From contig NW_026262701.1 of assembly GCF_021869535.1 (NCBI RefSeq), forward strand, positions 43,961,278 through 44,025,277: a DNA stretch of 64,000 bases, given 5' to 3'. Under the pieces are notes generated by a model. The model searched no databases. It saw only the letters and a list, made by a program, of their open reading frames with translations, and had not been told where the DNA came from. The DNA comes from Mytilus californianus. Taxonomy: Eukaryota > Mollusca > Bivalvia > Mytilida > Mytilidae. Below, one piece after another: positions 47,501 to 59,500 of this stretch. How positions within the stretch are numbered: the stretch's first letter is position 1; each line of letters begins with the position of its first letter. A program made the translations under genes and the position numbers.

Positions 47501-50500
47501 AAATTCATGCGTTTGTTTTAGCATCTTCCATAGTGATGAAAGCAATGCACATCAGAATCCGAGAGAGTGTTTTTCTAAAATTAAATGCATGTAAGTTACA
47601 TATATACATATAATTCGTCTCAAATTCAGCCCAACAATGTTAGTTCATCAAATTTGCGTTAGCAAATGTTTGTTCTTCCCTCAGCGTGATTCGAACCCTT
47701 GCGTCTGTGACATCGTGGCAACACCGCCTGCACCGTGTCCAGTTCCCTAGACCACTCGATCTCTTAGGCTACATGAAAAATAGCTTTCGGTGGTCGATGT
47801 AATGCCTTTCATCGTCGGAAATATATATATAACTGAGTCGTGCCAGGCCCTGGAATTTTTCGCCTTTGGACCAGGTATGTCTGTTATCATGGTTATCAAA
47901 ATAAGGAGATGTGGTATGATTGACAATGAGACAACTATCCACCAAAGTTCAAATGAATAAACTTATTTGTATAAAAGCTGAAAGTTTTACAAAGTGGTTA
48001 AAATGGACCCTTGAATGAATTGGGAATTACAAAAATAAACATAGGGTGGTAAGAGGGATCACATACCAAGATTACACAGGTTTTGTATAATCTAAATATC
48101 CTACAGTTTCAACCTAGACCTCTGATACATGTAGAAGTTTCAAAATTTTCCGTACAGACAATGCATTAGTTTGAATCTAAAAAACTATAGAGCAACCTAT
48201 AGTTTTTCTATATATATGTTTTTTCTTACTTTTCAAAATGCATATAAAAGGAGGGTGACTGGGGTATAAAAATATGGTCCTTTTCCTACAATTACGCTTT
48301 TTTCAAAGATTGGCGCTTGTTTGGCTATTTTGAAAGTAATAATTTGCAACCACGTCCGGTTAAAATTGGAACGTACGTTAAAGCAGACACTTCATGTAAA
48401 GGGGGTGCAACATTCACAGATAGTTTAAGAACCCTTGCACAATCATCTGAGGAGTCTGTTGGTAGCCTGTTGCTCTGCTAAAGTTCTGCCCTTATCAAAC
48501 ACATCCTCATATCTAGTGGCAGTAGACATTCCAAGCCCTTCATTCTGGTCTATCTTACAGAACCTACCTATTGTATATAACTGCGTCTCGTCCTGAATAT
48601 GTATGAAAGTTAAGCAAACAACAATCAATCAATCACATTTTATTGCTATTCACCTCATATTAAAATATAAGTAGTATTAATAAACGAGACAACCACGGTA
48701 TCTTTACAAGTTATTAGATAAACAATCTCCCTTTTATTCCATCGTTTTAAATCTGTCAGTATTCTACACGGATTTACATATTTATTTGTATATGTTTTTC
48801 TTAAGTTTTATTCATACCTCAGTATCCTCCTCCCTCGGAGTTCTCTTGGGAGTTGTATCTCCAACGCATCTGTATAACTGTCGATGCAAAATTCTTTCTA
48901 ATAAAGTTCTAGCCATCTCAAGTTCTGGTTTGGTAGACATGAGAATGACATGAAAGATACTATCGGTCAATTTGGTATATCCTTCGGGATCACTAATACA
49001 TTGTGATAATGTAAGACAAGTCCTACAATAGTTTTGTAAAAAAGGAATGTTTCATTATTGGGAATGCGTCATGGGATGTACTTATCAATTATAGTTTATA
49101 ACAAATAAATGTTTTAACTGTCCGATAAGCTGGACTAAAATACCTGGCAACATGGGTTGACTACAATACAGGGAATCAAGGAAGTTGATAATATAAATTT
49201 GGACTTTTTTCTGGTGTTTTATTTGATTCTTGAACATCAAAATATCATGCATATTTCCATTTCAGGATCAAACGATATAGTAAGTTTCATTTTGATAAAT
49301 TGACTCATCTGTGAGGGGTAACGAATACAAAGTATGGGCTGGACAGGGCCAAAATATTCCAAGTTCAGTGGGGCGTTACTTATGGAAAAACTCATTGTAC
49401 TGGTATATCCTACCAACATGCACTTCTGCTTAATTTTATTGGATCAAACAATGCACCAACTTCAATGTAGATATGATTAACCATGAAGGAGGAGTTTCGA
49501 TGACAAAGTAGACGCTGGACAGGGCCATAATTTCTAAGCACGAAGAGGCATGAATGTGGGTAAAACTATGACCTGGAGATTCCTACCCACAGTAGGTTAA
49601 AGTTGTATTTAAAGATCTACAATCTACAATGTTCAAATTTATATTATCAACTTCCTTGATTCCCTGTATTGTAGTCAACCCATGATGCCGGGTATTTAAG
49701 TCATATGTAGAAAATTGTTTAAATCTAAATGGACTAAACACGTAATTAAGATGATAATCAACGTCCGTACCTCGAATCTATACTTCAAGACTATCATGTA
49801 TTATTTGTGAAGTTGATACGGAATATTTATCAACAAGGTCTTGGTATCTTCCAATGAACTTTTGTAGAAAAAGGACGAGACGTTCTTTGTCATTATCCTG
49901 GTTCATCAACTTTCTGCTTAGACACTGGTGACGTTTTAAAAGTCTGAGTTGCAGCTGCAAGCTCTTGAATACAGAATGAGTTGGAAAATGTATATTTCAT
50001 ATGCAAGTGAAGTTGGTATATTGCTGCTAAGTTTGGGGAATTTATAATTTCAAAACTAAAATATTCTCGTTTGTTATTTTTTATGTTCGTGCTCATTTAA
50101 AAAAAAAATATCTCAAATCATATACCAAAACAATAAATTTATATGGAGAAAAATATTGTGAATTGTTTCTTTAAGACAGGTTTTCAATTTTTATGTGGTA
50201 TGGTGGTATAAAGGGTGCAATAATCGGAGTTTTCGATAGAATTTATTTCAGAGAATGACCGAGACTTAAAATGTTCCAGAAGTTCTTTGGAGTTCTTAAG
50301 AATCCAAATTTGGTTAATTCCACTACGCGAATAAACAGTGTCACAGTATTTCTGTAATCCTTCTTTCACTGCGGACAAAATTTTGGTTAATTTAACGGAA
50401 AATTCCTAAGTAGAACATGCGGATGAGCCGGCAATGTACCGTTGTTTGTACGTTTATGCATTTATCGCATCCTTATCAAAAGTTGCGTTTTTATACATGG

Positions 50501-53500
50501 GATTGCCCGATTGTTCATTTATTCCTAATTCACTATAACATCTATACAACATCAAACTGTTAATTAAAAATCGAACGTTTTCCGTGAAACTTCAAAGAAA
50601 TATTGCACAAATATCAAAGTTGTATACCTGCAATCACGGAACTGCTTGGGGGGGAAATTTCTATTTTTTTCTGACTTGCAAAAATAGTCAATTCTTAGTA
50701 AACTTTTCAAAAAAACGGAACGCCACCTCTTACAGTTCGCAACCCAGTTCTCACATATGGAACGTGCAAGCTTCAATATATTGGTGAAGAGTTTTTGTGA
50801 TACACGGGCGTGTCTTTAGCGTTAAAATTACATTCCTTATGCAAACATATAATGTTACTTTTATAACTACTATCACTTTATATCACTTAAACATACACAC
50901 TAATTTAACTTAAGTACTTTCATATCAATATGCAGAAGGAAAAAAAAACATGTTAATATGCATGATGACCGTTCTTGTTTTCAGCTATCTTTATAAAGCA
51001 AAGACCAATGGTGCGCGGCTTATGAACATGCAGAAAATATAAAATTCTCAAAAATTCTCAAAAATTATTTTTACGTGTATGTAAAATTATCAGACATTTA
51101 TACACCTGTTTCATTCCTCAACCTGGAAAAATTTGTTCAATAGATGCTGTATTGTTTAGTTAAATACAGTGTTCAGATATATAAACCAAGATAACCTTCG
51201 GGGGGTACACAAGAACTAATCTAGTTTACAGAAAGTTAAAAATGCAGTCCGACCTACAACTCGGGACATCATTTAAAAAAGATGAAATTTTACAAAATCA
51301 CAAATCTGTCCTTCTTTCCTTTGGTATTAACTTCAAAGAAAACGAAGAAAATCTACCGTCATTATACTGGATACCAAAATTTCACAAAACTTCGTAAAAG
51401 AAACGATGCATAGCTGGATCATCTAGATGTTCGACTAAACATATTTCTAAAGTGCTGACTACCATTCTTTCTACAGTAAAAGATGACCTTCAAAAATATT
51501 GTGATGAGATATATTCAACCAGTGGTGTCAATCAGATATGGAGTCTGAAACATTCTAAAGATCTACTGCTAAATCTTAGATCACAATCTCTGAAATTTTG
51601 CAGCAACATTAAGACGTTTGATTTTTTCTACGCTTTACACCACTATTCTCCATACTCAATTGAAAGATCGACTTCACCATCTAATTAAACAGAGCTTTTT
51701 CTATAAAAATTGGAATCGTAGATATAAATTTCTTGTTTTGGGTTATAATAATTTTTATTTTGTGAAGAACCACACTGAAAATACCAAGAAGATGATATTA
51801 TCAAAATGCTAGACTTTTTAATCGACAATATATATTTTGAGTTTGGAGGATTGATATTTCAACAGACATTCGGTATTCCACTGGGTACTAATTGTGCACC
51901 CCTTCTAGCCGACTTGTTTTTGTACTCATATGAAGCAGAATTCATTCAGAATCTTCTAAAAGACAAAAAGAAAAAGCACCTTGCAAAATTCTTTAATTTT
52001 ACTTTCAGATATATTGATGATGTCCCATCACTGACTAACCAATATTTCAGTCAGTACTTGCATCTCATATATCCCAGTGAACTTGAAATTAAGGATACTA
52101 CTGATACTAGAAAGACTGCTTCATACCTTGATCTTTTCCTCAGTATTGACACAGATGGACGACTGCACACTAAAATCTAATGACAACGGGATGATTTCAA
52201 CTTCCCAATTATAAATTTCCCATTTCTCAGCAGTAACATATCCTCCGCCCCGTCGTATGGTGTTTACATATCTCAATTGATACGTTATGCTCGTGGATGT
52301 TCACACTATACGGACTTCATATACAGGAGTGTGCTCCTTACGCAGAAACTGCTCCAACAGAGTTATGAGGAGGGAAGATTAAAAATGACACTCCGTCAAT
52401 TTTATGGACACCATCACGAATATTGGTTGATCTATACGATGTGTTTGTGTCTAAACTAACTAACGACATTCTTACCACGTCTTAGATGATTGTGGTTTAA
52501 CATCTATGTCGTCTGTCTTCTAAGTACCGAACGTGACCTATTCCCGAATATGACTGTTTTGCCGAGTGTGAATTTGCATTGCTATACAACGTGTCTTGGT
52601 ATTTATACATCCAACATTCGTGTGTTTATTTATGATGTTTCTGTTGTGGTTTCGGTTAGATATTGTGTTATGTTTTACCGTTTGTGTTTGAATTCTGTAA
52701 TTTCGGTACATTTTGCATATGTCTTATTTGTCAGTATAGTCGATTTAATTTCCATTTTCCATGGATAAAGTATTGTGTTTGTCCTAATAATGCGGTTTAC
52801 ATGTTGTAACTACTATTATATTATTTATTTGTGGGTTTCTCTTTGCTGAGTGTTCTTGCGTTTGTTTGTGCTGTATTTCTGTCACGTAGTGTTGTCATTT
52901 TAGCGATATTTTTTAACATCGCCATATAAGCGGGAGGTTTGCAAGCCATAAAACAAGGTTCAACCCACATTTTTTTCTGAAAATGCCCTGTACCAAGTCA
53001 GGAATATGGCAGTTGTTATCAAATAGTTCGTTTTCTATGTATGTTGGCCTTTTTTTTTTTGTTACACTTCAGTGTTTCTGTTGTTCCGTTGTTTTCCTCT
53101 TCTAGTTTATGTGTTTCCCTCGGCTTTAGTTTGTAACACTGATTTGTTTTCTCTCAATCGATTTATGACTTTTTAACAGCGGTATACTACTGTTGTCTTT
53201 CATTATTTGATGAAACAGCAGTTTACTTTTCATATATCTTTTTTGTCATACTCATCTGATACTAGTATATGTTTGAATAATTTTATGTTGTACTTACCTG
53301 TCTTTCTTCGGAACAATTTCTACCTTGTCAGCAGAAAGTAATGCATCCACAATCCTGAAAATATATGTGAATCGATCGATTGAAAAATGAGACGGGCCAC
53401 TACGTTCAAATTCATTTATATTTGTTACTCAAATCAGTTATGGTTTCCAGCTTTTTAACCAGATCAATTCAACAATCTGAACTTTAGCTACTGGGTTATT

Positions 53501-56500
53501 AAAGGTATATGTACTACAAGAAGTACGATGTAGAATCTACTTCTGTAATGGTTTTTGAATTACGCGAAATCGGTCTTTTCTGTTACTAGAATATTTAAAA
53601 AGTAAAATAACAAAAAAAAACCGAACTCCAAGGAAAATTCAAAACGGAGAGTCCCTTATCAAATGGCAAAATTAAAAGCTCAAACACATCAAACGAATTA
53701 GTACGGCGGCTTTGTGAAAAATTGTGCCCATCCTGATACAAGCATGAAATTTGGCATAGACCTTCCTCAACTATTACTCTTTTATATCAGATAGGTAGGC
53801 ATTTGAAAAAAAATTCTCACTTCCGGTAAAATCCAAAATGGCGGACATCATACTTAAATCAGCCCAATATCGATGGCTAGTATGTGAAAAGGTGTTATTA
53901 TCAAGCTACTATCATAGTATTTGGTACAAACCTTTGTTATGTACTACTTTTGGATATTTTATATAGATTAGATGTCTTCAAAAACCCTATTTCCGGTAAA
54001 ATCGAACATGGCGGACATTGTACTAAAATAAGCTTATTTTTATAGAGGGTAATTGAAATGTGCTTTAAAGTATTGCTTCTATCATTATATTGTGCAGGAA
54101 CCTTTCTTTGGTGCTTCTCATGGATACAATTTATAGGACATATGTTTTTAAAACCCCTACTTCCGGTGATATCCAATATGGCGGACATAGAAATATGAAA
54201 TTTTTATTTTAATATTAAAAATTATTTTCAAACACTTCAGGTAAAAAAAACCAATATGGCGTAAATTTCAAAGATGAGTCCTCAATCCATATCTTCGATG
54301 TAGAGTTTTGGATAGATTGATTAAAACAAAATAAAATCACTTAAGTACCAAAACATCTTTTGAACTACTAATTTATGGCCGCAAATACATGTTTATTCAC
54401 AATCGGAGAGCTGATTTTCCACATTTACAAAGACCGTGATATTGTCTTTTACATCCAATGTACAAGCTCCTGATAAGATGAAGAGGCCTCACAAAGAGTT
54501 GTCCAAAAGGGTTCTCATGGATTATATTTTTCCCTTCGCCATTCATTAGCGTCTGGACTAGTTAGCATTGGAACCAATTCAAAGCTTGTTACTCATTCAC
54601 ACCCGCCATGGTATGTTTCACGTTTTACATGCTGAAAAAGACTAGACCGAGTCGTGGGAATAGCCTCAATAAGTCTTTCCTCTTCCAAAAACACATGTTT
54701 TCTTGCTTCGTTAACCCCATCTGATAAATTTGTTTGATCTTACAACAAAACCACGTATCGTTTTATCAATGACATTATCAAATCCATATCTGGTGATGTT
54801 GGCTGATCAATCATCATTCTGAATGATACAGTCACATCGTCAAACGCCATCCACATCAACAGTTCCTTTTCCAGCAAACGTGTAATCTCTCAATGCCTAG
54901 TGCATTTGAAAGGTCATGGATAGATATATATCTACAGCTTTTCCCACTTCCAAATGCAAGCCAAAGTTTGTCTGCTCCTATGTCACGGAAAAGCGAAACA
55001 GCAATGACAATAACATCAGTATCGATTGTTCGAGTCATGACTCAGTTAAGTCTGTGTTTCACTGCATCAGACACATGCATCTTGATTCTAGTGTCAGCCT
55101 CTTCATGTGAACATGGTGCTAAACTTGAAACATCATCATATGGTGGATAACACAGAAAATCCTCAGCTACACCTACCTTTTCCTCAAAATCGTTTGAGCA
55201 ATCTGCTGTGAATGAAAACTAAAAAGTTCTTTCTTATTGTCGTCATCTCTCAGAAAACTCAGTAGCTCTTGCTTCTTGTAGCAGCCTGTAAACTACCGGT
55301 TTTGTCTATGTACGCATCCGAGACTACATCCACTGTTGTTACAGTTTCAAGGTGTTTCATAACGAGTATGCTGATAGGGTATTATGTCCTTACCTTGAAA
55401 AATACCTTAAAACTGTTACAGGAGTGGATGAAGTCTTGGATGCGTATGGTAGTTGTAGCAACAAATGATCAGGATATTCTATCTTATCCACCACGTGAAG
55501 TATTTCAAGTTTAGCACCATGTTCGCATTAAGAGGCTGACACTAGAATCATGGTGCATGTGTCTGATGCAGTGAAACACGAACTCAAACGAGTCATGATT
55601 CGAAAAGTTGTTACTGATGATGCTGTCATTACTATTTCGCTATTCCGTGACATAGGGGTAGACGAACTATGGATTGTGTTTGGGAGGGCAAAAAGCTTTG
55701 GATAAATATCTATCAATGACCTTTCAAATGCACTAGGCAATGAGTGATCACACAGACTTATTGAGATCCAAGCCTTAACCGGTTGTGATACGGTTCTATG
55801 TTCGCTTGAAAAGGAAAAAATACTGCGTGGGAGACAACTTGGTTTAGTCTTTTCCAGCATGTTAAACGTGCAATATACTAAGGCAGATGTTAAGGGGACG
55901 AGCTTGGAATTGGCTCTTATGCTACCTAGTCCAGGCGCCAATGGATGGCGAAGGGACAAAGAGGATCACTTTAAAAAAATCTTTCTGAGGCCTCATCATT
56001 TTGTCATAAGCTTGTACATTGTGGATGTAAGAAAAGATGCCTTGGTCGTTGTTAATGTGGAAAATCGGGTCTTCGGTGCACTGCTTTGTGTGCATGTGGT
56101 TGTGACTGTGAATAAACATGTATTTTTGGCCAAATAGTAGTAATTTTAAAAATGTTTTAATACTTTTATTAGTGATTTTATTTTGTTTTAATCAATCTAT
56201 CCAAAACTCTACATCGAAGATATGGATTGAGGACTCATCTTTGATATTTTTTTACCGGAAGTGTTAACTTTGTATTTGAACATTTACAACAGAATAGAAT
56301 TAGTGGTTTTGAGGATAACTTAAAGCCAAAAGTTTAAGGACCAGCACAAAAAAAACATTTTCTCTACATTTTGAAAAAAGTTGAATATTAAAGTAAAAAT
56401 TTGATATTTCTATGTCCGCCATTTTGGATATTACCGGAAGTAAGGGTTTTTAAGACATATGTCTTATACATTGTATCCATGAGAAGCACCAAAGAAAGGT

Positions 56501-59500
56501 TCCTGCACAATGTAATGATAGTAGCAATACGTTAAAACACATTTCAATTACCCTCCCTAAAAAATAAGCTTATTTTAGTACAATGTCCGCCATGTTAGAT
56601 TGTACCGGAAGTAGGGTTTTTGAAGACATCTAGTCTATATAAAATATCCAAAAGTAGTACATAACAAAGGTTTGTACCAAATATTATGATAATAACACCT
56701 TTTCACATACTAGCCATCGATATTGGGCTGATTTAGGTATGATGTCCGCCATTTTAGATTTTACCGGAAGTGAGACATTTTTTTCAAATGCCTCCCTATC
56801 TGAAATAAAAGAGAAATAGTTGAGGAAGGTCTATGCCAAATTTCTTGCTTGTAGCAGGATGTGTACAATTCGTCTGAAATATGCTTGTAGCCGCTGCACT
56901 AAATGGAAAACAACTGTCATATTCCTAACTTGGTACAGGCATAAAAGAATGTGTTTTATACGGGGAAAATATGACGTTATGAACTGCGTCCATCCAATGC
57001 CATTTTCCGCGTCACGTCATAATAACTCCTTTCCAATGCGACATACATTTAATGGGAAGCTCAAAGGACGGCATGATTTCATTTGACTACTTTGAATCTG
57101 CGAAGGCGTGATTATAAATGTATAACTATCGATGTGAAAGAAATTATTCTTACTCGAATAAGTGAAACTCGTTAGCTCACCTGGACCATAAGGCCATGTG
57201 AGCTTTTGTCAATACTTTGTGTCCGTCGTCGGTCATCTGTCATCTGGCGTTTGCCGTCCGTCGTCCGTAAATTTTTTAAATCTTTACCTCTGAAACTACT
57301 TAATGGATTGAAACTAAAGTTTGTTTGCTACATCTATACAGTGTCAACTATAGAGTTTGGGACTTTTGTCGAAGTAAATCACCAAACAAATGCTTTATTT
57401 TAAAAGCTGAACATATGTCAAACTACAGTTCTGGATTTATCTCTAAAACTAAAGTAACAAGAGAAAACTGATAATGTAAAAAATCATCGGCACAATATTT
57501 TTTTCTATCCTGAACATTTTGGAAGAATACTTCCACAAGTTTTGGATTTATTGAAATGTTGATTTTAAACTGTTTTTTCTTTGGTATTTCGTTGCCATTG
57601 TTTCAAAAAACTATTGGAGCTAAGTTAAGAGAGTTAATTACAATCATGATCTGCATGACGAGATGTATCTGAATATTGCTACCAGTTTCGAAGTTAATGC
57701 CCCCAAAAATATAGACAATTTTATTTTTTTTCATTTGAAACAGTTGTTGGCTGTAATCATGAAAAATCTGTCGATCTATTTTGGAGTTATTGCCCCTAAA
57801 ATTATTTTTTTTTGTAATTTTTGGCTGTCTTCATGAAAAAATAGGAGCTAGGTTGAAAGTGTAAATTGCAATAATGATCAGCACGAAAAAATCTCTTAAA
57901 GGGGCATAAGCTGTCAAATTCATGTTCACCGATTTGACTTAAATTCTCATATTTGATTTACAACATACTAAAACGTATATTCAAATTACATAAAAAGTGT
58001 AAAAATAACAATTAACAATGCATGGACTCGATAATACTTATCAACATTTCGTGTGTATTTTTGTCTAGACGTCATCTATTAATCATCGAGATGACCTCCG
58101 AAGACTTCCGACGGTCATATAACCCGATATAAACATAAATATAAATATAAATAGATAGCGACCACGTGCAATTGGATTTTTCTAGGTGTGTCTGATTTCT
58201 TATTGTAGATTAAATAGTTTGTTTATCATCGTTTGTACCTGTATAAGAATGATTTTTTGTGGATCGAATCAGTCAACCAAATAGGTCATCCTTGTTTCAC
58301 TTTCAAAGTTGACATTCTTTTCCTTTTAATAGCTGAATACATGTGTAACCCATCTCCAACTAAGGGGTTAATTTTAAGGTCACATGAATACGGATTCAAT
58401 AAGGTCGAATTATTCACCTGCAAGTGAATAACTCATCAACGATGTTTCTTAGATTATTTTTGACAAAATTGAACCAAATTGGCTGCTAAAAGCGAATGAT
58501 ATTTAAAATTTTACTTTCATTAATGATAGAACAACAAAAAAAAAACGTATTTATTTTGTTATTTTGAAATATATAGGAGCTAGGTTAAACATGTTAAAAG
58601 TGATAGCTGCAAAAACTAACAGTATGACAAGATCGAACTACTCTGATATAGTGACAACCTGTTTTGGAGTTATTGTCATTTATATGTTCATTTTTACTGT
58701 GTGTGCAGTTTTAGCTGTTATCTAAAACAGTATTGGAGCTATGTTAAACATGTAAATGGCAAAAATTATCAGCATCACTAAGGCTACAATAGCATGCGCT
58801 CATAAAAGCCCGAGTTAGCAAACTGACGATTTTCAACTAGGTGAGTAATATATACAGGCACAAGTGTGCTTCTTTTTTCAATTCATATAACTGCCAAGTT
58901 GCTACTTTGTTTTACAGAAAATATATGTGACAATGTGTGATTAAACTTTAACATTCGATATGCATAGGTTCAGTCATAAGCAGTTGTCTTTGTCAACAAC
59001 ATTCAAAAATCAAATAAAGAGGATTACAGATTTGGTCAACAAAACATATAAACCTTTTAAAAAGGTATTCACAGATAACGATTTTAAAGCTTTGATGAGC
59101 ACTTATCGCGATGTTTGAATTTAAAATGAGATTAGCATATTACTTACATAGCTTCAACAGCATTGCAAACTCTGTGCTTATAAGCCCTTCTATGAAGAAC
59201 TGACCTGAGTTGAAACATTCCGTACAAGGTTTCGGCTTCCTACAATGTACATGTATACTAGTAATGTATATCAAATGTGAACAAAACAAAACGATTGGTT
59301 CTTATTTCATTATCAATAACTGAACAAAATTGCAATGATGCTTTTTAAGAAATATCAATTACTTTGCCGGTTTCATTGAAGTTTTCTCCGTTTGATCATA
59401 TTAACATGTTCAACAAACAAAAGGAAATAAAAAAAAAATCGGACGGAAGACACCAATGGAAGATCAAAACTCAAAGTCGAAAAGAGACCGACAAAAGCAT

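Larger units (their letters stand above)
53699..56901. mobile_element. 3.2-kb palindromic DNA transposon derivative (Academ-like)
   Basis: The two ends are inverted copies of each other (about 53699-54330 against 56160-56901), starting tagtacggcggct on the left and ending agccgctgcacta on the right. Between them lie two outward-pointing relics of the same gene. The element interrupts repeat family E; comparison with the uninterrupted copy implies a 3-bp target duplication, AAT (53696-53698 and 56902-56904). The terminal arms contain repeated modules pairing ttccggtaaaat with atggcggacat at about 170-bp spacing. The Academ assignment rests on nuclease-like and cysteine-rich protein motifs and the short target duplication, and is inference. 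Confidence 0.75.

Noticed and set aside
47605..47830. Functional tRNA gene
   Set aside because: Only A- and B-box-like sequences are present, the distance between them is too long, and no cloverleaf can be drawn; a SINE explains it better.
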